Assembly: GCA_903813345.2 (NCBI GenBank)
Contig: CAIIXF020000010.1
Location: forward strand, 24,886,425 to 24,950,424
Direction of reading: 5' to 3'
From: Owenia fusiformis
Taxonomy: Eukaryota; Annelida; Polychaeta; Sabellida; Oweniidae
DNA length: 64,000 nucleotides
Below the pieces are notes generated by a model. It was given only the letters and a program-made list of their open reading frames with translations. It had not been told where the DNA came from and ran no database searches. This document shows positions 11,346-21,999 of this stretch, in pieces (positions within the stretch are counted from its first letter, which is position 1; each line of letters starts with the position of its first letter). A program made the position numbers and the translations under genes.

Positions 11346-12074
11346 AGATCCCCATCTAATATATTAATCAACTCAAGAATGAGTGGCCTCGGCATGCGAT
11401 ATGTTTAATATCTCATCGTCAGTCATCTCTAACGGCTGACTCCTGTCTCTGAATAAGCGTAAACCTCTTCTATTGTGATCATCCTGGAATAATATGCGCC
11501 ACATTTTCCAGCTTGATCGAACCCTAATATTTTAATTTTAGCAGACGATATTTGCGAAATGGAATTGCGATATTTATTATAGATTTCACAAAACCAAGGT
11601 AGCATAATCATGCACTTTTTGGTTATTTGTGTCTCTAATGTTTTTCAACCTATTTTTAGTTGGATGTCTCAAAGGGCACTTCCTAGATTTCTACAACGAT
11701 AATGTTAATTTAAATAGGAAAACTATCAAGATTCTTGATGATATGTTTGCGATTTATATTGTGGCAGGGTCAGGGATGCCGCAAATAAAGTGGAGTTTGC
11801 GACATAAAAATCAACTGATTTACGTGGACGCAACTGTGCGATGACTGCATAATACCAATTTGCATGCGGTTAGCAGTGTATTTGCGATGCGAAATGAAAA
11901 TAGCGATGCGTCTACCGTGTAATAAGAAAACTGCGATTTGCGCTAAAGACGCAAAACGGCAATGAATTTGCGCTAGAGTGCCTTTGAGATGACCTCATAA
12001 TATCGTTTTGCGTACGATTCGCTAAATATTTACGTTGCGATTGCGATTTGCGGTGCGTCGACCGGATAATGAGG

Positions 12075-12951
12075 CCTCTGTACTGCAACTATCGGACTTT
12101 TTCTTGGAGATCAGTTTTCAGTCACAAATCCCAATCTTGATCATATATATATATTTGTGATGTAGTGAAGTCCCTCCATTATTTGCTCTTTCCGTCAAGT
12201 ATACAACAGCCTTAAAGGAGACTATTAAAATCTTCACATTAGATTACTCATAAAACCCAGTTAATGAGTTTTACTGTTTAAACTTGCACTGCCTGTGTAC
12301 GGGTAGAATACTTATGAAGGGATATTGTTGCTCTGAGATGGTCTAATCATTAAAGGTTGAATAAATAGTGCAGAGACGTATCCAACGATTATGGTCCTGG
12401 TGTCAAAATATATCGAATTTTGAATACTTCATCAAGGCTAACATCTATTTTCATTAGCTTCTAAGAAAACCCCCGAACGTACCTAATTTCTGCCGATATT
12501 CACAATCACTGGCATCCTAAATCCCCGGGAATCTTCTCCCGACATCGACAGAAAAAATGCTCACGTACCTTTTAATGATTTCCTGGTTATATTGTCATTG
12601 GATTCCAGCCCTGTTTTCACCCAACGTTCTATCCAACATTCTGTTTCCTTTATACCATGCGCGTGTCAAGAAGACCTTGAATATGGGCAGATTTGAGGTG
12701 TTTTAGTCTTAGATTTTTTTGATTTTTCTTCGTCAGTGGATCAGATTAACTGCAAGAGTCGCCGGTAATAGACCGTCAACGGCGGTCATATCGTGTACCA
12801 TGCATACGGTTATATCAGACAACCGCGGTTATACTGTAACATGCGGTCTTACCTATCTCAGCTGCAGCAAGAATTTTAAATTGCGGAGATTTAGAAATGT
12901 TTCAAAAAACAAAATGTCCAACCTTTCAATTGCTTATTTAGAAGTCTATTT
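12075..12951. other. Intronic DNA, no gene recognised
   Basis: A frame at 12719-12958 shows no domain. A small palindrome, AACCGCGGTT, lies near 12821. The stretch ends where the (TTTGA)n tail of the next retrotransposon begins. Confidence 0.35.
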
Positions 12952-13237
12952 GATTTGATTTGATTTGAAAACTATATTTATTCTGGGTAGCTCTATCAGT
13001 ACAAAGACTGGTCTTCCTAGAGGCCCAGTAATAATTTACAATTATTTACAATGTGTACAATAAATATAGAAACATACAAATAGATATATAGGACATATAG
13101 AACAATTTGATATATATGCATCTTCAAAGTATGCATTTACATGAAACATAGAGAACAACTTATAAGAGAATAACATAAATATAAGGAACAATGTCTTTAA
13201 AATGCATTTACATGATTTTCATTTTCTGATCTGATTT

Positions 13238-14038
13238 TCATTTTCTGATCTGATACACTTGTTTATATGCTTTCTTAAAAGAGTTTACAGAATCAGACTC
13301 TTTGACGGTCTTATCAAGCTTGTTCCAAAGATGTGAACCACTGTATGATATGCTTTTCTTAAATATTTCAAGTTTTGGTTTTGGTACATAAAGTGAATTT
13401 TCCACAACTGCCCTAGTGGCATAATTATGGACAGACTTTGTCTCTTTGAAACAGTTTTGAATATATGGGGGAGAGATGCATGAAATAGCCTGGTACATTA
13501 AAATTGATTTCCTATATCTAATCATTTCCTGAATTGGAGTCCAATTTAGGGACTGAAATAAAGTGACACTTGAAATATCGAAATTGGCTCTCAGTATAAT
13601 TTGTGCTGCCATCTTTTGAAGTTTCTCTAGTCTAGTCAGATAGATTTTATTAGAACATTCTCCCCAGACAATTGAGCAGTAATTAAATTCTGGTAATATG
13701 ATTGTATTATAAATTGTGATGAGTGCTTCCTTTGAAACAAATGGTTTAAGCCTTCTTAAAATACCTATTTTACAAGAAATCTTTGAACAAAGCTTTTCAA
13801 TATGTACTTTGAATGCTAATTTGTCGTCCACAATAACACCTAAGTATTTATAAGTTTCAACATTTTCAATCACATTATTTGATAACGTTATGGTATCTTC
13901 ATCATTTCCATACTTTGAGGTATTTCCTATTTTCATTAATTTTGTTTTACTATAGTTTAAATTCATCTTATTACATTTCATCCATTCATCAATACAGTTA
14001 ATATCATTTTGAAGTAGAGTATGAAGAGATGGTATCAC
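13238..14038 (-). pseudogene. Reverse transcriptase thumb and C-terminal region of the CR1-like element
   Basis: The 266-residue frame includes NLNYSKTKLMKIG, YKYLGVIVDDKLAFKVHIEK, LPEFNYCSIVWG and a C-terminal SGSHLWNKLD. These are standard post-palm blocks of CR1/Jockey-group reverse transcriptases. Its beginning overlaps the end of the upstream RT frame by about 35 bases, so a single-base indel between 14004 and 14040 separates the two halves. Otherwise the frame is intact to its natural stop. Confidence 0.85.
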
Positions 14039-15040
14039 AAGTTGACCTAGTTAAAGTAGTATCATCTGCAAACAGTCTGATGCAACCATCTTGACTGCAT
14101 ACCTTGGCTAAGTCATTAATAAAAATTATGAAGAGCAAAGGACCGATTATCGATCCTTGCGGAATTCCCAAAGAGACAGATGCTTCTTGCGAAGGTGTAT
14201 CATCTAAAATAACAGTTTGTTTCCTATTTTTTAAGTAGTATTGAAACCAAAGTAAACTTTTACTGCTTACACCATACAATTTTAACTTTTCTAGTAAGAT
14301 CGAATGATCAACAAGATCAAACGCCTTACTCAGGTCTAAAAATATAGTTCCCGTTAATTTACCTTCGTTAACATTTTTTAGCCATTCATCACATAAAGAA
14401 AGAAGTGCTGTCTCTGTTGAATGGTGATCTCTAAAACCTGATTGCCATATTGTAAATAGGTTGTTGGCTTTAAAATACATATATAATTGATTATGAACAG
14501 CCCTCTCTAGTATTTTTGATATAATAGGAAGTATTGAAATAGGCCTATAATTATTAGTTTCATATTTGTTGCCTTGTTTGTAAACAGGCACTACTTTGGC
14601 ATGTTTCCATTCATCAGGGATTTCACTGGTGTTTAATGACATGTTAATGATAAAGGTCACATATGGTGCTATTACATTACTGGCTAGCTTCAATAATTTA
14701 CAGCTGATACCATCAAGTCCAGTGGCTTTGGATAAGGTCATGTCCTTAATTGTTTTGATTACAAACTCACAAGTAACTTCTTGGAGCTCAAATGAGGTAT
14801 TATGTTGATTGATATAATCAAGTGGGTTTTTTCCAGTCTGTTGAATCTTTTTAGAAATTGTTGGTCCTATATTGCTGAAAAAGTTATTGAAGGCATTGGC
14901 CACTTCATATGGGGAGGATATTTCATTTCCTTCAACAATTAACGATTTTTGAGTTTCTTTCATTTTCTGTGGCAGTAGAGTTTTTAAGCACTTCCACATG
15001 TTAGAGGGTTTATGCTCGTTCGTTTTAATTTTGTCTTTAA
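14004..15040 (-). pseudogene. Reverse transcriptase palm domain of the CR1-like element
   Basis: The 331-residue frame shows the RT blocks in order: TGLDGISCKLLK, PDEWKHAKVVPVYKQG, NNYRPISILPIISKILER, WQSGFRDHHSTETALLSL, IFLDLSKAFDLVDH, LGIPQGSIIGPLLFIIFIND and the catalytic LFADDTT. The two catalytic aspartates of FADD and the upstream LDLSKAFD aspartate are present. The frame should continue upstream into the endonuclease, through residues such as KIKTNEHKPSNMWK, but is cut by the 15042-15248 insertion. Confidence 0.9.
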
Positions 15041-15041
15041 A

Positions 15042-15248
15042 CCCAGGTCACAGCACTTCTTGTGATTTGTCTTTGACCTATGACTGCTGACCTATACCGG
15101 CGATTACTAGAGTGCTGCTAACTCGATAAAAGGCTGGCGCTGGCTAGAATTGTCTATGGTTCTAGCCAGGATAAAGATACCAGTTCTTCAACTCGACAAT
15201 GGGAAGAACTGCTCTACCTTAGTGACTAATATGTCATGATATGACATC
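15042..15248. mobile_element. 207-bp SINE- or MITE-like insertion splitting the CR1-like ORF2
   Basis: Removing this segment restores a continuous reading frame from endonuclease to RT (FIDSL then KDKIKTNEHK). The 4-bp sequence TAAA flanks it at 15038-15041 and 15249-15252 and could be the target duplication. It contains two self-complementary pairs, CTGGCTAGAA/TTCTAGCCAG and CAGTTCTTC/GAAGAACTG. The complement includes AAGGTAGAGCAG, faintly like a tRNA A box, so a tRNA-derived SINE is possible. The class is undecided. Confidence 0.6.
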
Positions 15249-15249
15249 T

Positions 15250-16370
15250 AAAGAGTCAATAAAAGATATAATATAGTATTTTGCTTTAGCTTCTCTGATT
15301 AGGTATGTTACTCTGTTCCTTAATCTATTTGAATTTCTCCTATCATCTTCACTTCCCGTTGCATCTGCAACTTTCTTGTAATAATCTCTCTTGTTCATAA
15401 GTTGTAGAATTTCATCATTAATATATGGCTTTGAACCTGCTTTCATGCGCTTTTCAACAATTGGTGCATGTTTGTCTACTACCAGGCACTTAAAGCTCAT
15501 CCAGGCACTATTTACATCATCACATAATTTGATATCACCCCATGGGACTTTATTTAAGTCACGCTCAAAGTCATTGTGATTAAAATGTTTGAACCTCCTA
15601 TACTTTAGTGTTTTATGTGTATATTTTACATTCCTGGTTGATCGCACTGTGGAAACTATATTGTGATCGCTTAAATTACAGCTAGTGACCACTGCTGGAG
15701 TGTATTTCTCAGGGTTATTAGTCAATATCCAATCAATAGGGGATACACTGTCGCGAGTGATGCGTGTTGGGTGAGACACAATTTGTGTTAGATTATGAAG
15801 TTCACTTAAAAACAATAAATCCTTTGTTGATTTTGATAAGGTATCTGTATTCAGATCACAGTTAACATCACCCATTATAATTATTTCTTTATTTTCAGAG
15901 TCAGCTCTATTCAATGATTCAGATAAAGTGTTCATATAATTTTGATTTGAGGATGGAGATCTGTAGAGTGATGAAACAAGTATTGGCTTAATAAATTTGG
16001 GTCTTAGTTCAACCCATACCATGTCCAGATCATTAAATTGTAGATCAACTCTCTGTACATATTTAATATCCTGAGAAATATATATACATACCCCCTTTGA
16101 ATGTCTATTATTGTCCTTCCTTACCATCGTATAGCCTGGAATGTCTATTTCAGAATCATGTATTGAATTATCAAGCCATGTTTCACTTATTGTGATGATG
16201 TCATATGCATGTTTTTGATGTAGGCATCTCAGTTCTTCAATTTTAGGAAACAGACTTCTCACATTATGATGACATAATTTAATTCCACTTATGGTTTTAT
16301 CTTTCATTAATGGGGTAGTAGTGTGTAGTGTGTCCCTGTGTGACCTCTCTTGGAGGTCAACATATTTCAA
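15250..16370 (-). pseudogene. APE-type endonuclease domain of the CR1-like element (ORF2 N-terminus)
   Basis: The frame carries the apurinic-endonuclease-like signature: CHHNVRSLFPKIEEL, the catalytic-Glu block TISETWLDNSI, VSSLYRSPSSNQ, IIIMGDVNCDLN, PIDWILTN and the terminal SDHNIVSTV. This domain nicks target DNA for target-primed reverse transcription. The first in-frame ATG is at 16307, just before KDKTISGIK. Codons upstream of it are open but lack an ATG. The frame is intact up to the 207-bp insertion. Confidence 0.9.
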
Positions 16371-16472
16371 AGTTATGGCTAGAAAGAATCTAATATCTAG
16401 GTAATTAGTCAGTCTGCTAGTACTGTAGCACTCACATGAAGAATTCTCTGAGCCCTCTTCATTGCTGTATCC

Positions 16473-16990
16473 CTAGGCACAATTACAAGGACACAATTTA
16501 CTTTTGTGCCCCAATTCTCCGCAAACGTAACATTTCACTCTCATTAAACAATTTCGCGCTTGATGATTTGTTTCTCCACAGCAGTAACAAGGGTTCTTTC
16601 TGATTGATTTTTCAGGGAGATGATTGTTATGATACTTTTTATTATTGACCTTCATGGTTAAATTTTTCAGTTTCTCAGTTCCTGCTATGCTAGGGTGGAT
16701 GTTATCTCTGTATAGATCTGGTCTTATCTTATTGTTTTGGTCTACAAAGACAACATCATTGTCTTTGTATATAATGTTTCTGTATTCCTTGGTGAGATGC
16801 CGTAACTTTTTGTTTGTTTCCCTTACTTTGATATCTACATTTACATCATTTTGAACTGGTAGCACTCCACCAATTATGATGTTTATTTTTGGATTTACTT
16901 TTTGAATGTCCTTGATGATTTTTTCCATTAGTTCCATGCACTTGTCAGGAGAGTCACGATCAGACCTTATATTTGCAAGTCTGATTGGTG
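16473..16990 (-). pseudogene. ORF1 of the CR1-like element: SGNH-like C-terminal part plus two CCHC zinc knuckles
   Basis: From the ATG at 16937 there are 154 residues. The in-frame sequence upstream (RRIPPIRLANIRSDRDSP, to about 16990) also looks conserved, so the ATG is probably not the true start. The block RPDLYRDNIHPSIAGTEKL has the Asp-x-x-His arrangement of the last catalytic motif of SGNH/GDSL esterases, a domain known in CR1-group ORF1 proteins. It is followed by two knuckles, CYCCGETNHQARNC and CYVCGELGHKSKLC, which suggest nucleic-acid binding. The N-terminal part with the serine block is missing or upstream. Confidence 0.75.
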
Positions 16991-17020
16991 GTATTCGTCG
17001 ACAAGTGCATATATTTTAAG

Positions 17021-18600
17021 AAAATAGGTATGGTGAAGAAGACGTTAGAGAGATTTCGCACCTAGTGAAAGTACAACTTATAACGTATACTTATACTTAT
17101 AGGTCTTCTCGGACTGTAATAAATACAGGTCAAAGGGATGCCATTTGTACTTTCTTGGATTGTAGAATGTTTAGTTGATCCAAATGTGTTTGTCAATAAT
17201 AAAATAGGCTCATATATAGTACATATGCTATAGACCCATCTCTTCTCAAATTGACTTTTTGGAGATGCTCGTTATGAAACACCCTGTATGTCATATGTTG
17301 AGCTACTGAATGGGTCGTTTCCAGAACTTGCTAGAACCTACTGGTTTGATTGGTGTTTCAAATTGATGGTTAAAGTATTTGATTGGATACTGTTCCCACT
17401 CAGCCAATTAATTTCAAAAAATGCTTGCGGTCAATTGTTCCACACACATGTAGGTAAATCTTTATACAGAGATCCAACTGTATATGTTATCATCTACGTA
17501 AATATACCGTTTTGTAAGTTCATTGAACTTATACTTATCATGAAAACATTGAAATAATCAACTTGTTTATGTAATGACTCACTTTAAAGAATCATGACTC
17601 ACTTTAAAGGATCGTGTTTATAAAACACTACAACTACAAGGACACGGAAGCAAGCATTTAAATATAATGTGCATAATCTACACGTGCAGATGACAGTGCA
17701 TTCACAGTCTCTAGTTGATGGAGCTTTTCTATAACGGGAATAGTTATGTTCCATTAAGTACAATTTAAAATTGATTTTAGTAAATATAATAGTTCGACAT
17801 GACCCTTTAAACTATACGTATATGTATAAGTTGTAGTTTCACTTATGTTCGAAATCTCTCTAATAGCCCAAACGTTGCACTTATAGCTCGGGAAATGTAA
17901 AATGACTCGCAAATTTCTTCTATAGTCTTTATTCAACCTTTAACCAATGAGAGTAGGGCTTCAGTTCACAACTTTGTTGTTATGAATGTTTTCTATGGCT
18001 AGAAACTGGTCTGGTTTTGAAATAAGGAATATTTTTATTTTGGGAAAATGTAAAGGATGCAAATGTTATACGTTTATTTTTTCTCTTGTATCATGGGCAA
18101 AAGGGAAAAGAACATTAAACCAGTATAAATAAGGGAATACTTAAGTGGAAAAAGAACTTTAGTGTGCTCTGGAAAGTAATGGAAAATATTGTGCACCAGT
18201 TCAGACCAGTACTTTCAATTCATCACTGCCATAAAGTTGAATAAACATTTATTTATTGCATTCTTGGTATATTTTTCGTTTCAAGTTGTAAGTAAGCAAT
18301 TTCCGTGTAATTAAGTATCGTAATTTTCTATGATATTTCGTTTATTATGTGTGTATTGTAAATAGTTAACACACAGGTATGTGCAAACATAATCGTACTG
18401 TATGTGTACGAAAATGGCATATTCCATGTAAAGGGAAACTTCCTTTTTGTTTAAGAGTACATTGATAGTGCAACCCTTTGCGACCTGTAAATACAGTTAA
18501 ATCAGGGTTTTTTTCCATTAGTTACTGCAACATAAAAGGGCCTTTTCTTTCCTGTGATAGTGACAATCAGGGAAAGGGGAGGGATAAACTTTCTTTCGAT
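17021..18600. other. Mixed intronic DNA with one solo mariner-type end
   Basis: ACACCCTGTATG near 17279-17290 is a right-hand Tc1/mariner-like terminus, but no matching left terminus was found. A short direct duplication of ATGACTCACTTTAAAG lies at 17573-17610. A frame at 17288-17557 has no known motif. No gene is recognised. Confidence 0.4.
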
Positions 18601-18665
18601 TAGAAAAAGGATGAGAAGAGGCATAGTAAAGCAGTTGCAGTTACAATGTTTTTACTACATAGATT

Positions 18666-19706
18666 ATGGGTAAGATAAAATTCTGTAGTGTAAACTGTCA
18701 AGGGCTTTGCGATCCTGTAAAATGAGCAGATGTCTTTAATTACTTGAAACAAAAACGCATAGATATATTATGTTTACAGGATATTCATTTGTCAAAACAA
18801 TCTGAAATGAAATTTGAACAAGATTGGGGAAGCAAGGCCTTTATCAGTTCATACAAAAGTAACAGTAGAGGGGTAGGCATTTTTATTAGGGAAAATCTCA
18901 CATATAAAGTGTACAACAGTGAAACTGATGCAAATGGTAATTTTGTAATTCTAGATATTCAGATAGAAGATAGGAGATTCTCATTGGTCTCACTTTATGG
19001 ACCAAATACTGACTCACCTGTGTTTTATACTGACCTTAAGGAAAGACTCGAAAGTATTGAGAATGCTTCTATATTAGCTATGGGAGATTGGAATCTAGTT
19101 CTAGACACTGACCTGGATACTTTCAATTATAAGCACATTAATAATCCGAATTCAAGAAAAAAGGTTCTAGAGCTCTGTGAACAATTAGAATTATTTGACA
19201 TTTGGAGAGAATTAAATCCGGAAGTGAAAAAATTCACATGGCTGAGAAGGAAACCGCGACAAATGGCAAGACTTGATTTTATACTTGTAACAGAAGATTT
19301 CATTAACTTAACACATAAATGTGATATATCATCTAGTTATCGGTCTGATCATAGCCCAATTTTATTGACTATAAATAATGATTTGCCAGAAAGAGGGAAT
19401 GGGTTTTGGAAATTCAATGCGTCTTTACTTAAAGATCCTGTGTATGTTACCATTGTAAAAAATTCCATTGAGAACATTAAAAATCAATACGAAATAAGAA
19501 TCCCTGAGAATGACCAAATTGATTTTGACCTTTCAATAAATGATCAACTGTTCTTTGAGATGCTAAAACTAGAGATAAGAAGTCAAACTATTAAATATTC
19601 ATCGGAAAAGAAAAAATTAAGAGAAAAAGTTCAACGTGATCTTGAAAATAAGGTCTTAGTTATAGAAAGGGAAATAGAAAATATTATTAATTCAGGTGAT
19701 GCTTAG
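18666..19706 (+). pseudogene. APE-type endonuclease domain of the L1-like element
   Basis: The reading frame can be taken from the ATG at 18666 (MGKIKFCSVNCQGL), but a TGA at 18723 interrupts it. It then runs open to 19706. Blocks present are ILCLQDIHLS (catalytic Glu replaced by Asp in the LQE position), SRGVGIFIR, LVSLYGPN, LAMGDWNLVLD, FTWLRRKPRQMARLDFILV and SSSYRSDHSPI. The change from QE to QD affects the conserved catalytic glutamate, so the domain may have been weakened even before the stop arose. Confidence 0.85.
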
Positions 19707-19749
19707 GATGACAATCAGCGAATCATTTTAGAAAAAAAGATATGAAAAT

Positions 19750-20234
19750 TTGGATAGTATCAAACAAGAAATTAAAGAATATAGAGATATTTATGTGAAA
19801 GGACTTATGACTAGGGCCCAAGTTGAGTGGTACGAATCAGGAGAAAGAGCTACGAAATATTTTAGTAGTCTCGAAAAGCGAAATTTTCTAAATAAACTTA
19901 TATGCCAGGTAGAGGCAGATGGAGAACTTATTACTGATCCGAAACAAATTCTTCTGGAACAGAAAAAAACAAATTCTTCTGGAACAGAAAAAATATAGAC
20001 CTTTTTCCTTAATGATAATAATATCAAATCACTAAACGAAGAACAAAAACAGTCTTGTGAGGGTATTCTAACGGAAAAAGAATTAATCTTTGAATTAAAA
20101 TATGCAAAAAATGGTAAATCCCCTGGATCGCACGGCTTTTCTGGAGATTTCTATAAATTCTTCTATAGGGATATTGGTAAGTACCTACTTAAATCTCTAA
20201 ATGCAGCATATACTTTAGGTGAACTATCAATCAC
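19750..20234 (+). pseudogene. Linker and start of RT domain of the L1-like element
   Basis: VEWYESGERATKYFSSLEKR is the conserved block ahead of the L1 RT. A frame change follows the 25-bp duplication at 19945-19994. The next frame then reads LTEKELIFELKYAKNGKSPG and GFSGDFYKFFYRDIGK, and stops at the inserted CR1-like copy within GELSI. Confidence 0.8.
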
Positions 20235-21030
20235 TTTAAGAAGGCTTAAACCTTTTGTTTCAAAGGAAGCACTCATCACAATTTATAATACAATCATATT
20301 ACCAGAATTTAATTACTGCTCAATTGTCTGGGGAGAATGTTCTAATAAAATCTATCTGACTAGACTAGAGAAACTTCAAAAGATGGCAGCACGAATTATA
20401 CTGAGAGCCAATTTCGATATTTCAAGTGTCACTTTATTTCAGTCCCTAAATTGGACTCCAATTCAGGAAATGATTAGATATAGGAAATCAATTTTAATGT
20501 ACCAGGCTATTTCATGCATCTCTCCCCCATATATTCAAAACTGTTTTAAAGAGACAAAGTCTGTCCATAATTATGCCACTAGAGCAGTTGTGGAAAATTC
20601 ACTTTATGTACCAAAACCAAAACTTGAAATATTTAAGAAAAGCATATCATACAGTGGTTCACATCTTTGGAACAAGCTTGATAAGACTGTCAAAGAGTCT
20701 GATTCTGTAAACTCTTTTAAGAAAGCATATAAACAAGTGTATCAGATCAGAAAATGAAAATCATGTAAATGCATTTTAAAGACATTGTTCCTTATATTCA
20801 TGTTATTATCTTATAAGTTGTTCTCTATGTTTCATGTAAATGCATACTTTGAAGATGCATATATATCAAATTGTTCTATATGTCCTATATATCTATTTGT
20901 ATGTTTCTATATTTATTGTACACATTGTAAATAATTGTAAATTATTACTGGGCCTCTAGGAAGACCAGTTTTTGTACTGATAGAGCTACCCAGAATAAAT
21001 ATAGTTTTCAAATCAAATCAAATCAAATCA
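20235..21030 (+). mobile_element. 5'-truncated copy of the CR1-like element inserted in the L1-like RT
   Basis: This is almost the same sequence as the complement of about 12952-13765. It covers the last 170 or so codons (KMAARIILRANFDISSVTLF to QVYQIRK and stop at 20757), the 3' UTR and the (AAATC)n tail. By eye, only scattered single-base differences separate the two, for example R for Q in that peptide. AATCAC at 20229-20234 and 21026-21031 flanks it, and removing one copy restores the host frame (GELSI joined to TQKQGIITCLPKL). That is a classic 5'-truncated target-primed insertion, and recent. Confidence 0.9.
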
Positions 21031-21950
21031 CACAGAAACAAGGCATTATTACTTGTTTACCAAAATTAAATAAAATTAGAAAATACTTTAAGAACTGGCG
21101 ACCGATATCTTTATTGAATGCGGACTATAAACTTCTCTCATCTGCTTTAGCAACAAGGATGAAATCAGTTTTGCCACATATAATTTCCGTAGAACAGAAA
21201 GCATATTTAGAAAGTGTATGACGTTATGGATTATCTCAATAGAAAAGAGCAAAAGGGTCTTTTACTTTTAGTGGATTTTGAGAAAGCCTTCGACAGTATC
21301 GAATGGGTCTACTTGGAAAAATGTCAAAAAAAATTCAATTTTGGAGATAGCTTCTTGAAATGGTTTAAGATTTTATACAATGGAAGCGAAAGTTGGTTTC
21401 TTTTCAAGTTTTTTCAAATTAAAGAGAGGCTGCAGGCAGGGAGATTCGCTCTCTTGCTACGCATTCATCTTAGCTCTAGAGCCTTTATGTTCAAAAATTA
21501 AAAAGGATGTAGAAGTTAAAGGGGTCAAAATATTTGATAAAGAGATAAAGGTTGGCATGTACGCAGATGACACGTTTATCTTCCTAGATGGAACTCCCTC
21601 TTTCTTGAGACAATGTATGTACATTTTTGACAAGTTTCATGAAACATCAGGGTTAAAACTTAATAAAGAAAAAACATCAGCAATATGGTTAGAAAGTAAA
21701 CACAACTCAGAAAAAATGCGTGAAGACATTCCACTCACATGGGAATCTAAGTTTAGGTTACTCGGGTTAAATTTAACATCAGATCTTCAAAATATTGAAT
21801 CCATTAATTTTGAAAACAAAATTCAGGAAATGCACACTGTAATAAGTAGATATAAAAAAAGAAACTTGTCAATACTAGGAAAAATAACAGTTCTTAAATC
21901 GTTTGTTTTGCCTAAAGTAGTACATTTATTTCTAGTGTTATAAAACAACT
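21031..21950 (+). pseudogene. Reverse transcriptase domain of the L1-like element
   Basis: The blocks are QKQGIITCLPKLNK, WRPISLLNADYKLLSSALA, LLLLVDFEKAFDSIEW, then after a frameshift near 21420 FKLKRGCRQGDSLSCYAFIL, GMYADDTFIFL and GLKLNKEKTSAIW. The YADD catalytic site is intact. Frame changes occur near 21210 and again between 21380 and 21500, so no full-length protein can be made. Confidence 0.9.
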
Positions 21951-21999
21951 GTTTACTTCATTTATATGGAATTCTACAGTAGCAAAAGTAAGCTTCTCA

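Larger units (their letters stand above)
3116..12074. mobile_element. Candidate 9-kb DNA transposon with CCTCATTATCCGGTC ends
   Basis: CCTCATTATCCGGTC at 3116-3130 is matched in inverse orientation by GACCGGATAATGAGG at 12060-12074. Inside each end lies a subterminal zone (about 3131-3275 and 11775-12059) dense in TTGCG/CGCAA, such as GCGATTTGCGTTGCG. Subterminal motif clusters of this kind are typical of transposase binding regions. A second inverted pair lies deeper inside (5270-5450 and 11160-11345), and between them sits a broken nuclease-like gene on the minus strand. I could not find an unambiguous target duplication. Academ elements are known to pair a transposase with an XPG-like nuclease, so Academ is my leading guess for the class, but it is unproven. 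Confidence 0.55.
12952..17020 (-). mobile_element. CR1/L2-like non-LTR retrotransposon, nearly complete
   Basis: Read on the minus strand, the order is ORF1 (SGNH-like end plus CCHC knuckles, 16990-16473), APE endonuclease (16370-15250), reverse transcriptase (15040-14040), post-RT region (14038-13238), a 3' UTR and a short (AAATC)n tail at 12952-12965. A short pentamer tail in place of poly(A) is typical of CR1/L2-type elements. Damage is limited to a 207-bp insertion between endonuclease and RT and one frameshift after the FADD motif. A very similar truncated copy lies at 20235-21030. The 5' end is not clear: the frame before ORF1 is closed by a stop near 17015. Confidence 0.85.

Noticed and set aside
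15042-15248. A genuine tRNA gene suggested by an A-box-like stretch
   Set aside because: No cloverleaf can be drawn, and the B box (GGTTCGA) is not present at the right distance.
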